64,000 bases of DNA from Emergomyces orientalis (Eukaryota; Ascomycota; Eurotiomycetes; Onygenales; Ajellomycetaceae): positions 434,001 to 498,000 of the forward strand of contig MOWL01000067.1 of assembly GCA_002110485.1 (NCBI GenBank). Direction: 5' to 3'. Positions 1 through 13,390 of this stretch are shown here, in pieces (position 1 is the stretch's first letter; the number at the start of each line of letters is the position of its first letter). The position numbers and the translations under genes are program-made. Under the pieces are notes generated by a model. It was not told where the DNA came from. It saw only the letters and a program-made list of their open reading frames with translations, and did not search any database.

Positions 1-3000
1 ATTGGCAGACGAATTTTCCGCAGCATTTTAGTCAGGTTAAAGAATGATCTGCTACACATCACTATGCCACGATATCTGTTTGATATACTCCGGATGAACA
101 GTCTAAAAGGGTATGTCCAGCGTTGATCACAGGGCGTACAAACCCACCACGATGACGATGCAGTTGCTCAATGAAAACAGGCACAAGCACTTGTCAACAA
201 TCTATATCCCAAAATGGCATAAGTTATATCCTCGAAAGGGGATTGTATGTGGTGATTTGGATGTTGACCAAACGTGGAAGAAGGCTCTTAGCACCTTTGC
301 CCTTTCAGAATACTGCTGGGCGAGATCATGAAAACCACCAGTCCTCCGGGGAAGAAAAACGACACAGAACAGCGACTCGCCCTCGAGCATGGATTCCGCA
401 TAAAAAGTCGTTCTAACAGTTCCTCTAATAATTGTGCACTCCTACACCCTGCTTACTCTCTCAGGGCTCTGTCAACAAATTGGGCCAACAGCCAAAAGGC
501 CACCATGCTTTGCTCCTCACACCGGGGAACATGGGTACAGTGCCCGAACCTGGTTATTGGGACACGCTAAAAACACGGACCGGACGTCCCTTCGCCTACT
601 GATGCGGATCGGAGGGGTGCTTTCGCTCTGCCACCCTCGGCTAAACAGCGGAGTCATGAGGACGAGAGTGGAGAAGATAGGGATTCGTTATTTGTTTCGG
701 GGATTTCAGCCTGAATACAGTTCGTACCGGAGGAGCGATGACTGAGACGAGTGCTGTTAGTCCTCCGTATTGTCTTGATGGTCCGTTTCTGCGACGCGTA
801 ATTTTCCCTCTAACCCACTATAGACATACTCGCGGGGCCATTTGGACACCGTTCGGATTCTGGTGTCGAGAAATGTATCATTGTATTAGTGAAAAGCTAT
901 GGAGATCAAGTATGAAATCGTTGACGGCGCAGCCGTTACATAGAAAAGCCCTCTGTTCCTGTAGCTGTAGTTCTTCAGGCGAAGTCCCTCTGGCGGCTAG
1001 CTCTCATTACTGGTGCAACATGAATGCAACGAACATCCTTCACTTTGGAGACCCTAATTGGAACGGGTTCATGCCGCGAATCGGCTGGGAAACTGGCAAT
1101 CTCGCAAGTAGTCTCGCAGATGAATACCGAACTGAGTATAAACTTCATTGCTGGCTGCTTGTACTCGGTATGTAAGTAATGAATGCAAAAGAGAACAATA
1201 CATACAAGGAATGATACTCCATACACATACGCTTGAATTAACATACATACATACATACCAAACATACAGTACGCTATGTAAGATACATGAGGGGTAAAAT
1301 AGAGATTGAAAAGATACGGAGCTAGGGATACAGAAAACGAATATAACAGTAGTTGACACAAGGCAGGAGTGAGCAAATAATGATGTGATCTGTTAGAAGC
1401 TTTTTTTGGAGGAGCTGGACCGATCAATTGCAGGGCTTTCAACTTTCCCCCTTTTTCCATCCCACGGCTGTAAGGAACCCCACCCAATAGCTCATAAATG
1501 CGTAAGAAATAGCATCACAGGGTGGTGGGGCTAGCACGCGCGGAAGCCGGGAAAACCGCTCTAAAAGCGACGGCGCACTCCAAGTCCAGGGCAGCGGACA
1601 GTGACTAGCTCCTTGGATTATTCGCCCCCCCCACGGATCGCGGCTGACCCTGGCTGCCGTTTTGGCGGTGGGACGATGGATGCCGTGAGGTTCGTCTGGC
1701 AGACTAGGTCGGAGCTGGTAGCCTGCTCGACATGGTGGATTTGCCAGTTTTCCTGCAGAACAATTCTTCGGAAGGGATCCAAGAACTTTTTATGGTAGGG
1801 TATTTTGCGGGCCGTCGAAGGGATGATTCTGATCTCAACCACTGCATCAAATAATCTTCATGAAAAGAAATATAGTATGGAGGCATCCACGACTCCAACA
1901 TCAGACCGTTGAGGGTATCCCGATCATCATGCCTGATGATACGGAGTACATAGCTGCGATACCGTTGCCTCCGCTCCGCAACTTGGCGCATATCTATCAC
2001 AAAGCATCCGAAATGTGCCTCGCTTTCAAAATACATACAGTAAGCAAGGATAAAAGCCCGTCTTCCTATTATCGAAAGTGGGCCCATCACTAGTTGAGAG
2101 CTCGAAGCCTTTCGGCTGATAGTCGGTACCGGCAACCTGATTCCTGCAGCGATCCATCCTGGGGAGGCGTTATGTATTGTCCAATCAATTCCGCCATTAC
2201 TGCTACTACCACTGCGTCATAGCAAAACACTCAAACTACGCTATCGAGCCCTGAACCCATCGCACTGGATTGCGTCCTTCGACGCTGGACCGGCTGCTTC
2301 GGGGAAGCGAGGATAGGAACAGATGGTCCGTCTTGCCGTGGCCAATGATCCAATAGGGATGGAACGAGATTTTGCTCGACGGGGAAACACATTTAATCCG
2401 CGCGCAACGATTCCCCTCTCTCAACACTGGAGTCTGGAAGACCGCAACCCAACTATGAATTATGTGGCAGAGATATGTGAGCAATAACAATGTCTTGAAG
2501 ATAGTGCCAGATTCGCGAGTGGTAGAAATCATCTTCCAAATTGATTTGGCTGTGGACAGGCCATTGACCCTGATATGATATTGGCCACACTGCATTTGAG
2601 CCAATGAAAAGAGAGAGACACCAACCAGTTTGCCCGCTCAAACACAACCAAAATATTCTGAAACGCCCTTCTGTTGTTTCCTTCTTGTTGTTGTTTCCAA
2701 CCAATGAGCATCTAGGATAAGGTTTTATTTTTATATTTTATATTTTATATTTTTTAGCTTGACTACCACCAAAGTGCAATTATCGTGCTCCTTGTCAGTG
2801 ACTGATGCCCGCTTGACTACCATAGCAATCGATGTTGACTATATTCAGAATGCAGTTATTGGTCGCGCGTCCATCCCGCATTCATGCGCCTATTTTACGA
2901 TATTGTAATTTGAGGGTTTTCGACAAGTATATCCGGCTTAAGGATTCGAAGGTGAAAGTTTGACAGAGACTCAGGAATGAGTAGCTGGGTATAGCTACAC

Positions 3001-6000
3001 TTTTCTAGATAACTACGAATTCAAACTTTATGACATGTCTGCCCTACGGTTGGACCTGATGTTCTGCTTTGAGATGAAAGACCATGAGTGTGACATTTCA
3101 TAATGTGTAGCACAAAGAAAGTTAGTACATGATAATGTTCTTGCTCTGGTCAGGTCACCGAGCACTTTTCATAGAACAACAATATACATACTACTCATGT
3201 ATAATCACCGTAAGGTATCATATTTAAGATCTAGGCTTCTTTCACTACAGCACAATTATGGGAAACAAGACATGCGAACAGCGATACGTATTTTTATTTA
3301 TTTATTATTTATATTTTTTTTTTAGGAATATGTAGGCATGGTTTATCACCCAACTTGCATGGGTTTGTTTTGTGGATATATCCACAATCTAAGATATATG
3401 GGGGAAGAAATAGCCGCGTGGTTGTTGAGTCCACAGCCGCGATTGGAGTCGCCAAGATCGGCTACCAGATCCCAGTCCCCTGGCGGAACCACTCTCTCGG
3501 GGGCCTGAGGAATTGAGTGGAAGAGGAGAATCATCCTGGGATGTTCACATCTTCGCTGATCCGGTATAGAGTTTGATTTCCAGATACAACTTTCTTTTGA
3601 TAATAATACGCACCCTGTATACCTGGCTTTGGTGTTTCAAGCCAGGTGCTGTTACAGAGTGTGCCACTTTTTACGGACAGTTGTATACGGTACAGTTGTA
3701 TAGGGTACATGCTGTTATATCCGAACAAAACACGATGAATTGAAGTCCAAGCCCGCGATATGAAAACTTCCACAGCTAGGCAATAAGCCATTCCTTACGA
3801 GTACCCAATCCAGCGTCCTCTGCTTCTCATGGGGAAATTCATCACGGCATTTTGAGGATTGAGTTTTATAGCGCTGATGGGATGCTTAACGATCCTCCAG
3901 AAGTGGCGCAAGATCAAAGCCCAGAGGGGACAGTGTACATAGTAGGGTTACAGGTGCAATATTCACCACGTCCAAGGCTTCGGCGGGGTGTGCTGACGAT
4001 GTCCTACGTATCATTTCTCTTTTTCGAAAGGTGGCGGGAAATGAAACCTATTACATACTAGCAGGCCTGGTTTGGTATATTATGAAGTGTATTTCAAGGG
4101 GCCTCTGGATCGTCGACCATCTTTGGCAATAGTCGATTAGGTCTATCATCTAGGGGTTCCAAAAGGGAGTGGAAGATCAAACTTTAAAGGTACTCCATAC
4201 GAGCGCGGCGCAGAAAAGAAGCAACATTTTTGCTTCAAGCAGCACACGGACTTTAAATCCGTCCATAGGGGCACAGAGGGTGATGGAGATAAGTAAATGC
4301 CGCGGAGGCTAGGTTCCCCGCAAATCTGAGACGCTAGAACATCTAGAAGGCCTGTTTTACCCCACAGGCTCCAAGCCACGCGGCCGGGAACCAATGGAGA
4401 TTGTAGGATTGTTTACCATTTTGAATAACTTACAGCTAAATTCTCACTCACTTTCCTTTTTCCCAGCGAAGCACATAAACTTTTGGCTGGAGAGGTCAGA
4501 AGAAATTCGAAATCCGACTTACGCGGTAACTTTACGGCGCAATTTTTGGGGAATCTAAATCGACTGCCTACTTCTGTATGTTATCAGTGCTGCTTGGCCT
4601 GCCTTCGAAACCAAGATCAACGCAGGGGAATGCCAAGCAAGCAAGCCTTACTCCAGAGTTGAGAGGCTATCAGGCGACCAAAAACCTAACTCCTCAGACC
4701 CCTTACGCCCGTATGTGAACTAAGTTTGTCTCGTAGAGCTGCGTCGAACTACTCCGGCCTACACTCGTAGGTGTCTGCCGTTGACTCAGGGGGAATGGGG
4801 TAGCTCCATACGAAGAGGCCGAAGGGTGCAAAGAAAGCGTGATGGCTTAATCGAAACAAAAGGGACTGAAGAAGAAACGGAGTAAATCCGAACAAGGATG
4901 GTTACAGGTCCCAAAAGCATCTCAAACATTCCCTGCCCACAAACTCCATGGCGATTTCAGCAAGGGTGGAAGCGAACAATTGCTGGGCTGCCAGTCTCAG
5001 CCGCCAATTTGGAGTTGCCCACTTGACGGACCGTTCCGACGGCCCACCACTCCTGTTGGTCGGTAATGTAGGGGTGAGGAGTCCCGAATAGATCGCAGTC
5101 AGAACATGACTGTCTGGCGATTTCTATTTTCTCCATGGAAACTAGGATAACGCTAACCATTTTCCTCAATGACGGCGATCAAACCTCTTCATATTATTGC
5201 GGTTCCGCTAACTAGCGGGTGAAACTTAAAGAGTAAGGGTCGACGAGGGAAGTTCTTTGGTACGTACTTATGTTTGGTCATGATGATGGAGGGGAGCTGA
5301 ACGAAAAGGTCCACCTACAAACATCTAGTATCAGCCGCGTATCAGGTATAGAAGTATGACATGAAGGTAGATACCTTCGTCCCCGTTCCGTATGCGATGG
5401 TAATGGTAAGATGTAAAACAGAGGGAAGGTAATAAATACTGCTGAATTAAAACTACATAATGTCGCTGTTGCGGTTCTGGTTCCTGTTCACACCGTTTCG
5501 TAAGAAATATTATTTAGGCTATAGCCGGTAAGGGAGGCGGGACATTCATGTGGGGGATGAACTGTGGTTGGGGATTTGAATAGATCTTTTTGGGGACGGA
5601 ATTTTTGGTGGAATAGTGCAGGGATCAAAATTCTATAAAGACATGGAGTTTGCGTTGGGATAGTGAATATGCTCAGCTGGTGTAGGGCATTCCGCTATGC
5701 GACTGTCTTTCGTCCTGGGGATGGCTAGACGTAGTGAATGATGGAAGGAATTGATGTAGAGAGGGCAAATGGGACCGGAATGCGCAAAACGAAGGCATTC
5801 CGCTAAATGCAGCTTCTCGACATACCACGACAGACACTTATTTATAGGAACGTGTGTTCGAGAGGTACTTTACAAAGGCAGGGCTGAAATGTGGTTGCTG
5901 ATCTGGATCGATGTGGGATATTTTTCCATTATTCTATCTCAAATCTCAACTGCGTATATTTTTAAGAAGTCGTACTCTAGTGCCAACATGATGCAAAACC

Positions 6001-6116
6001 CTGACCACACGATCTCGAAATATTCGAAAGAGCTAGTTGGTTTTGTTGGTCCCCTATCCGTTGCATAAGACGCATACAAACCCAAAGCCTGTAAAGGAGT
6101 CCAAAAGCAAAATCGT
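1..6116. other. Gene-poor region, nothing recognised
   Basis: About 6.1 kb without a protein I recognise. Open frames are short (170 codons at most), overlap on both strands, and show no domain motif or consistent splice pattern. Small-scale structure includes a run of (ATAC) units near 1244-1260, AT-rich low-complexity stretches near 2725-2755 and 3290-3325, and a TACGGAGTA nonamer at 1940-1948. It may hold decayed repeats or a lineage-specific untranslated region, but I see no terminal repeats or transposase remnants to support a mobile element. Confidence 0.5.
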
Positions 6117-8484
6117 CTAATATTCGGCTTCGTCATCGCCAGCAATAATGACGTTGTTGACCTATTATATCAAGCAAATCAGTGATTTGGGAGATTGAAG
6201 GGGGACGGATGTAATCAGGGGCATCATACCTTCAGAACCAAGCGACATAATTGAGTCGCGAGCAGGAGTTGCTGGCGCTTGCTAATTAAGGGGTCGATCA
6301 CAAAATGTTGTTTCATGTCTTCAAGGAGTGATAGATTGATTAGTTTCCATCTTTCTAAGTGAATACTCTCACTCAGGAGAGGCCGGTGGTCAGGGAAAAC
6401 ATACCATTGCTTCCGGAATTCATGCAATCCACGCCGAGACAGGGATTGTTTTCTTTCAGCTGACGAGACTTGATGGCAGCAAGGGTTTCGATAGGGCTGA
6501 GACCAGAATTTTCCGCTAGGGCCATGGGGATGGAATCCAAAGCATCCGCGAATGCGCGCATGGCATATTGCGCGAGGCCAGGGTTCTATAAGTCGCGAGA
6601 CGAAAAAAAAAATTAGTATCTGATGATTACCCAATTGCAATTTGGCACGATTGTAAAACGCGTGGGAATGTGTACCTTGACAGACGCATCTTCTACAGCA
6701 AGAGAGCAGGCAATTTCGGCTGCACCGCCACCATACACAACACGGCTGTCTCGTACAAGATTCCGTACGACGCAGAGAGCATCATGCAACGACCGCTTGG
6801 CTTCATCGACGATCTAAGGAGGGTTTAACAAGTCAGTTCCAGTTCAAAGCTAATTGCAAAATGTCGGGAGAGAGGAAGTGGGAGTAAACCATCTTATTAC
6901 TGCCACGGAGGAAGACGGTCACAGCGCGAGTGTTCGCGCAATCCTCTATTATCAGCATCTTTTCCCTGGTTGTACCAAAACTCATCTCGCGCACGATACC
7001 CGCTGTCCCTAGTTTCTCTGAGCTCAAATCCTCAAAACGTGGCACAATCCTTCCGTTGGTAGCAATGGCGATTAACTCGATCTCTGGTCCACCTACCCAT
7101 CGGACGGCGGGTAGGTTGTTCTGGAGGAGAAGATGATTCGCTTCATCATCAAAACCCCACTGGCAAATGACAAGATTTGCACCGGTATCTTTGAGTTGTT
7201 GGATCATCTCCGTGAATTTATCCGTCTCATATGCCTGCAGCTTCTTAAATTCTTCAACACTCGTTATGTCAAGCTTGTGCTTCGTTTTGGGCTTGGGAGG
7301 TTCAAATGCACAGGTCAGAATGGCAATTTTGGCATCCTTGACTTCGTCAGGCATTTGGGGATGAGAGAAGTCTTTGTCGACAATGACACCTTTGACGAGG
7401 AGGGAGTCCTCAAGAGCACCGCCAACTTTACCGTCAACTTTAATGAGCTCGAAGTCAACATCTTTTCGTTCGAGGTCTGCGACGGAGAGAACTGCGTCTA
7501 CAGCCATGTTTGCGAAATGGTCATGAGCTTTCGAAACACTGTATCCTAGTCAGAATGGAAAATCTATGATTTGAAAATGGACATAGCGTGAACGCACATC
7601 TTGCTCCCCAGACTTGTCTTCGCAACTTTGAGTAGATTTTCCCTGTCGTCTAAGGAGAATTTAATCTCATCACAGATGCGATCTAGCTCTTCAACAGCGA
7701 TTTCACACGCCTGGTCATAACCGTCGGCTATTCTAATGGGGTGGATTCCCTTGTCAATTAAATCGGCAGCCTGTTCCAGAAGGGCTCCAGCTAGGACAAC
7801 GACTCCCGTTGTTCCATCTCCAATTTCGTCATCCTGCGATTTTGAAAGCTCAACAAGAAGTTTGGCGACATTGTTCGATATTTCCATCTACCATCAATTG
7901 TTAACGGGATCCCATATGTGTTGAGATGTCGGGCTATGTACGGACCTGGGAGAGAATGGTAGCTCCATCGTTTGTGACAGTGATATCCCCGTCCGGCGAA
8001 ATCAGAATTTTATCCAATCCACGTGGGCCCTATGAAGATCTTTTAGAACAATATATCGATGATAGTTGACCAGGGAAGTTTAGCACACCAGAGATGTTTT
8101 CACTATGCTCGCCACTGTTTTTGCCGCAACAATATGTGATTTGACCGCTTCAGTCCCGCTTTGTCGTTTCTTCTTTCCTTGACTGTAATTCCACATATCA
8201 GCAGCTTGACCCTATATATTCCCCGTGCAAATTGGACCTCGAAGGACGGTTGTAACGTACTCTCGAACAACGATAAAAGGCCGCCCTTGCTCATCCTTTA
8301 TAATGGAGGCTATACTCGGCCACGGTATTGGTTAGATTCAGGACGTCTCAGCGAAGAACCGGATAGAGAGATAGGTTTTTTTACCTTGGGACATATCAAG
8401 CTCTGTTTCCCGGGGACAAGTCAGCGGTGTTTATACAGAGGTTATTATTTATTCAAGGAGGGGCATTCACTTACGCATCGCCAT
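6117..8484 (-). CDS. CCT5: T-complex protein 1 subunit epsilon (CCT5)
   Basis: Epsilon subunit of the cytosolic CCT/TRiC chaperonin, which folds actin, tubulin and other proteins using ATP. Eleven coding exons: 8475-8484, 8385-8402, 8261-8309, 8089-8182, 7946-8029, 7598-7887, 6890-7538, 6676-6813, 6405-6585, 6230-6318, 6117-6161. They sum to 1647 nt, or 548 residues, normal for the family. Visible group II chaperonin motifs are GPRGLDKILISPDGD and NDGATILSQ (residues 58-85), GDGTTG (about 108-113), the apical domain inside the long seventh exon, and GGGAAEIACSLA near residue 420. The N-terminus (RPFIVVRDQGKKKRQ) is epsilon-type. The start is the first Met of a 10-nt coding exon, followed by an 18-nt exon; both are required to keep frame into the conserved N-terminal strand. 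Divergent from the HP1 gene across about 490 bp. Confidence 0.95.
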
Positions 8485-8975
8485 ATTGAAGTTAGACCGC
8501 TAGGCGGTAAAACGCCTTCGATTTGAATATTCCGGGACCTTGGTGTGAGCAGAACGAAACAAAAGATTACGAAGAAACTCCAGATAGTCGAGAACTGGAG
8601 ATAGCGGAGTCCGAATGCAAAACTGTTGCGCTACATCGATTGATATCAATCACCTTCTTTGCGGCGTTGACGAAGTGGAATAAATTCTGGCTTATGTAAC
8701 TAACTTAGTCGCTAGTCGAGCTTCTTGCCGTATGTGGTTTAGTGCTTCAAACACGCGCCCTTGCCGTGCTTCGCGACCGACCACGCTGGCATTGCCGAAA
8801 AGGCAAAGCAAAGCCTCACCAGAGCTTAGGGAAGTGACAACGGGTTCGTCTTTTTGCTTACAGGAAGATTATGTTATTGTGATTCTGCCCGGATTTGCTA
8901 TATTAACCTATACGCGCCCCGGCTGTCAAGCGCATTGCTTAGCATATCCTCTGTTTTATTGAGCCCTGTGCAAAC
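8485..8975. promoter_or_regulatory. Divergent promoter region CCT5 / HP1
   Basis: Intergenic stretch of 491 bp between two divergent starts. It should hold both promoters; no clear TATA box or other element was recognised. Confidence 0.5.
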
Positions 8976-10039
8976 ATGCCTCGTGAGTTCCCCAGCGTGC
9001 GCCGTCCTGAATTGAGCGCTTTGAACCTGAGATTAATTGTTATTTTTCTCTCTAGCTGCCCTTCAATTGAGCGAGGATGAATCTGGCGGGGAATCGATTC
9101 CCTTCAATGACGGCGAAGAGCAGAAACGGGCCACCGAGGATGCAGTTGCTCCTGCAAATGCGGATGAAGAGGACAACGACGACGACGAGAGCGGCGTGGA
9201 GGGCGAAGATATGTAAGCGAGAGCAATGTGAAGGCTGTATCATGTATTCTACTGATTCTTATTCTGTCTAGATATGTCGTTGAGAAGATTATGGGACATG
9301 AGTTTGCCAAAGATGTGGGTAGCGAAGAGTCCTAGTCTATATTGTGTCGAGTCAGTCTAACAAAGCTTCTAGGGCACTCTACTTCTCCAGGTAAAATGGA
9401 AAGGTTACGAAGATCCGACAGATCAGACTCTGGAGCCAGAGGAAAATCTAATGTATTTATCCCGAGTGACCCCGCACCCCCCTTATGTCCAAACTTCTAA
9501 TATGGTGTCTTAGAGAGGGCGCAGAGGATGTTGTGAAGGAATATTTCTCCTTGATAGGTGGACGACCTGAGAAACCATCAAAGAAACGGAAGTCCATTAC
9601 GGGGTACTCTACACCCACGCGCGACACACTGGCCAGCAAAAGATCAAAAAAATCGCGTGCCGCGGAAGCGAATGGGACACCAGAAATGGAAAATAATGTT
9701 GTGGATTGGGTGCCAAAAACGAAGAACTGGGATTCACAGGTCAAATCCATCGATACAATAATGCGTGATCCTCCCACGGGTAACCTATTTGTGTACCTTA
9801 ACTGGAATAACGACAAGAAAGCGAAAGTTTCGATTCAACAATGTTATGAAAAGTGTCCACAAAAGGTATGCAATATCGTTGCTCCTTTGTCAAACTGTTA
9901 TGATAGTTTGATTAGCTAATGTGATATCCTAGATGCTGCAATTTTACGAACAACACCTGTATGTCCCATTAATAGCCTTTCTCCTAACCCCCTTGAACTC
10001 CATACTAATATTTTATGAAGTGTTTTCAAGGACGCTTAG
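8976..10039 (+). CDS. hepA: Heterochromatin protein 1 homologue (chromo + chromoshadow)
   Basis: HP1-family reader of methylated histone H3 lysine 9 that builds heterochromatin. Seven coding exons (8976-8982, 9056-9212, 9272-9314, 9373-9452, 9514-9865, 9933-9958, 10021-10039) sum to 684 nt, 227 residues. An acidic, Asp/Glu-rich N-tail (about 3-54) precedes the chromodomain (about 55-105), which contains YVVEKI and VKWKGY, so the aromatic-cage Tyr-Trp-Tyr set appears present. A basic hinge with KPSKKRKS and KRSKKSR resembles nuclear-localisation signals. The chromoshadow domain (about 158-225) contains VVDWVPKTKNWDSQV and QFYEQHLVFK. The first coding exon is only 7 nt; the ATG is followed directly by a consensus donor. 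It corresponds to Swi6 of fission yeast, HepA of Aspergillus and HPO of Neurospora. Convergent with RAP1. Confidence 0.9.
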
Positions 10040-10933
10040 CCCAATGCCATATTTCTGGCCTTGGATTTCCCCTACCTTAAATTGTCAAGAAGGTAGCCGA
10101 TGAATCATCCTTTTGGCTATAATTATTATGTATTTTCTTCCTGCTCTGTCTGGCTGCTGATATGCCAAACAAGTGGTTGCCATTTCCAGACGGACCGCGA
10201 TGAAACCCAAGCTCACCCCCAATGTTTACCAAACATGCCCGTCAATCTCTGGCACTTTTAACGCCACAACGAATACTGAACGCTCTCTCCCCTGCTATAT
10301 TACATTGGGTTCCTGATTCAGGGAGCATGAAAATTATTTTTTCCACACTCTGTTTTACTATATATCTTTTGCTTTTAGCCTTGGTCTTGCCATTATTTTC
10401 TTTCCAGAAGCCCGTTGCTTTGATAGGACAGAAAAAGCTGAATAATTCTTACCAAGTTTTCCTTATTTTCAAGCTTCGTGTTTCCAGGGTTCCTTTTCTT
10501 TTTTCCTTCTTTCTCCCAGTTCTGGTTTTCATAATTTTTTATTTATTTAACCTGATAGTATCTTGAGGTCTCGCTTTCAATTGGTTGTACACAAATTGGC
10601 GAATATAGGGGTTTGGTTTGGTTTAGTTTGATTGCTTTCAATTCAAGTATTGGCGCGTATCATTAATTTTGATATTGGTCGGACAACACGTCCAACTTCA
10701 TGTAGGCTCCAAAATTGAAACCGATTTGAAATATAACGTTATGAAATAAAGATATGCAGAGTTTCGCATGTAGATAACCCATTTCTCTCAGTTCCGAAAC
10801 GCCCCCACGGTCCCTGGGTATCAGAAACGGCAAAAAAAGGAAAAAAAAAGGGGCTAAAAAAAGGTTCTAATAGAGGCAAATTGAGCGCATCATTTCGACA
10901 TTTCGAACTAATCGAAGTGCTTGTCATTTTCTA
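10040..10933. other. Convergent 3' intergenic region HP1 / RAP1
   Basis: About 890 bp between convergent genes. T-rich on the + strand around 10330-10560 and A-rich near 10830-10865, as expected for 3' untranslated regions. No gene recognised. Confidence 0.5.
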
Positions 10934-13015
10934 TCACCCAATTGCCTTCTCCATTTGCATCATCACCTCCCTACGGGTCATTATATACTCAAACCGCGCA
11001 TTGAACAGCTCATTCCCATGTTTCTGCAGCACAGTTTCAATGCCCCTCGAATCCGACGCTTCAAGACAATCATCGTCTTCCTTCGTCCATACACCCCTAA
11101 CATTGTCGGGTATTCCTTTTCCAGCTGCCATTGCCTTGAGCACTATATCGGCTAAATCAGAATCCATGGTCGTGCATGCTAGCGCCTCAAGTACTTGATG
11201 CTGACTGTATGCGTTGTGTCCCGTGGTTTTGGAGGCGATCCATTCATCCATGCGTTCGATGGCGGGTTGGTCGTCTGATGAGGATGAAGGGCTGTTGCCA
11301 GGATGTGCATCTGCTCTTGAAGGTAGAATTTGGGTTGGTTGTGGGGTTGGAGAGCGGTTGAACTCGCTTCGGCGATTTAGGATCTGGGGAGGCGTTTGAT
11401 ATTGATTTACTAGGGTATCTTGTTGGAATTGTGGGGCGGTTTCAAAGCGGTCCTCTGATGTGGAATTGGTAGTGGATACGGCACGGCTTGCAGAGGCGGA
11501 GTTTTTGCTATTGCTAGGGCAGGGAGAGTTGAGTTTTGAAAGTGGGCTTGCTTCCCGAATAGAGGAACGGCGAGAGTTTGCTGGCTGGGGCTTCGACGTC
11601 GTTGCTCTATCGGATTTTTGGTTTGTAGCTGACGGAGATGCCATTGCTCGAGGGATATAGTCGACAGCTTTTCGTTTCCGATTTTGCACGGAGATAGATT
11701 CTCTCCCTGTGGGAGGAATATTTGTTGCACTCCGCAATCGTTTTCCGCTGTTTGTTTGCTGTTCCGCGTTTGGGGTTGGGGGTTGTTGTCTTTTTTCATT
11801 CTGTGGAGCGGGCGTATGGTCGGAAGTTTCACTGCGTTGTCTCCTGAGAGTTCCAGTGCTAGCTGAAGACGTCGCAATAGTTTCACGGCGATTTTCTTGT
11901 AGAGCACGACGAGAAGAGACATCTTTCGATCTTTTTGACCTGTATTCTGGGAGAATAACGTTGTGGAAAAAGGACTTCCATTCCGCAACAGATTTCCCGG
12001 TCTGGCGTAATCTTCAGGTTAGAGAAATAGAAACTGTGAACAATCCGGGGTTCAGGGACGTCTTACATTTTCGGCATACGCCGACCAGGCTTCATCCTCT
12101 TTGCCGTCTTCAATGTTAAGAATATCTTTTGCATGGGTGAGCAAGTCTTTTTTCTCTTCCTCCGTAAAATTTTCGTATCCTTTGCTGCCATGGATAGGGG
12201 TTCTGGTTCTGGATCCATCTGCTAGCTGGTCTCGCTCGCACCTTGCTTCCACGTCTGGCTGGCGGATAGCTGCCTCACTGCTTCGTCTACGCTCTGGCGT
12301 GACGGGTCGTGGACGATCTTTGACCTTTTTTAAGTAACGATCACGCCACGATTGAAAGGTATGTTGCGGATACTGAATTCATTCCCATTAGTTATATTTG
12401 TAGTTTGGCACCAAAAATTCTCTGGTGGTGAAAATACCTTCTCCGCGAGCTGCTGGTAGATCTTATTTCCGCCTATCTGCCCGCCTCTTTCTTCGAAGGG
12501 TTTCACCCAGTCATATAGAATCTGATCATCTTTCGCCGTAAAGGCCGATCTGTGGCCTTTTTGGCGCGTGGTGGTTGATCCAACCTCGCGGATATACCCA
12601 GGTTGTGGGCCAGCACGGTGGTCCTCTAGGCTTTCCAGTTTCCCATTCTGAATGGATTTTTCAATATATTGGAAAGAGGTTCTATCAACATGTTATCTAG
12701 GTGAGCAATAGACATACCGCTTGAGTGCAGGGTGTACGAACGAGCCAGGAGGATTGTTCCCTCTCACATGGTCCACAAGGAGCACATCAGCATCCTTTTC
12801 CAATAGCACTACCTTCCCACCATTGGCCTAGTAGCTGTCAGTATCGAAATAATAAATAAAATAATACCCGGCGATTTGTATAAGCTTACTTGAATCTGCT
12901 GTATTATCCATGATCTTGATGGCACGGTCCTAGAAAGCCAAAACTTTGTGTCGTTGAACAGGCCACCAGGCACATCGTTTAGATTGGAGACACCTGAATA
13001 GACTATAGCTGCCAT
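10934..13015 (-). CDS. rap1: Telomere-binding protein Rap1 (BRCT, Myb, RCT)
   Basis: Shelterin component at chromosome ends. Five exons (12890-13015, 12718-12827, 12438-12681, 12067-12372, 10934-12001) sum to 1854 nt, 617 residues. Order of domains: N-terminal BRCT (about 1-95, with LFNDTKFWLSRTVPSRSWI and VVLLEKDADVLLVDHV); Myb domain (about 123-180, FTAKDDQILYDWVKPFEERG then YPQHTFQSWRDRYLKKV); a second Myb-like helix bundle (about 215-285, FTEEEKKDLLTHAKDI and SVAEWKSFFHNVILPEY); a long Ser/Pro/Gln-rich linker; and the C-terminal RCT domain (about 530-617, WTKEDDDCLEASD to the end), which in other fungi binds the telomere partner. The ATG chosen (MAAIVYSGVSN) opens the BRCT fold; in-frame upstream codons have no better start. 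Shares a 375-bp divergent promoter with the DHHC gene. Confidence 0.9.
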
Positions 13016-13390
13016 GTTCTGCAAGCGCCTTTTGGGAATGCCCTCCTGTGTCGAATCCACCGAACATTATCCATTCTGTAGGTGCCTGACATCATTCGCA
13101 TTCCTATGCAAAGTCGCGATGTGAGAGCAGAGTCACGTGGCGATAAGCCAATCTTTTTACGTTACTGGCCCTTATCAGATCCCCCGGCACCCAAACACGG
13201 AAAGTTACTCCGTGTCAGCGTCGAAAATACGAACCTCAGCTCGATCTTAGGGATGAACAGCAGCTTTTATCTGGCCTCAAGATGGGCCTTTGAAGGTATG
13301 GGCCTAGCAACTGAAAGTTTTGCAATTGTTTTGCTTGCTGCCGCTTAGATTTCTTTCGTTGAAACTCCCCTAAGCAAATACAGAAACAAA
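13016..13390. promoter_or_regulatory. Divergent promoter region RAP1 / SWF1
   Basis: 375 bp between divergent starts. No TATA box or repeated operator recognised. Confidence 0.45.

Noticed and set aside
1..6116. Open frames of 60-170 codons that might be transposon fragments
   Set aside because: No transposase, reverse transcriptase or integrase motif, no terminal repeats, and frames overlap on both strands as expected by chance.
11410..11988. A 192-codon open frame on the same strand as RAP1
   Set aside because: It runs through the low-complexity Rap1 linker in another frame; the Rap1 frame continues through the exon and carries the RCT domain.
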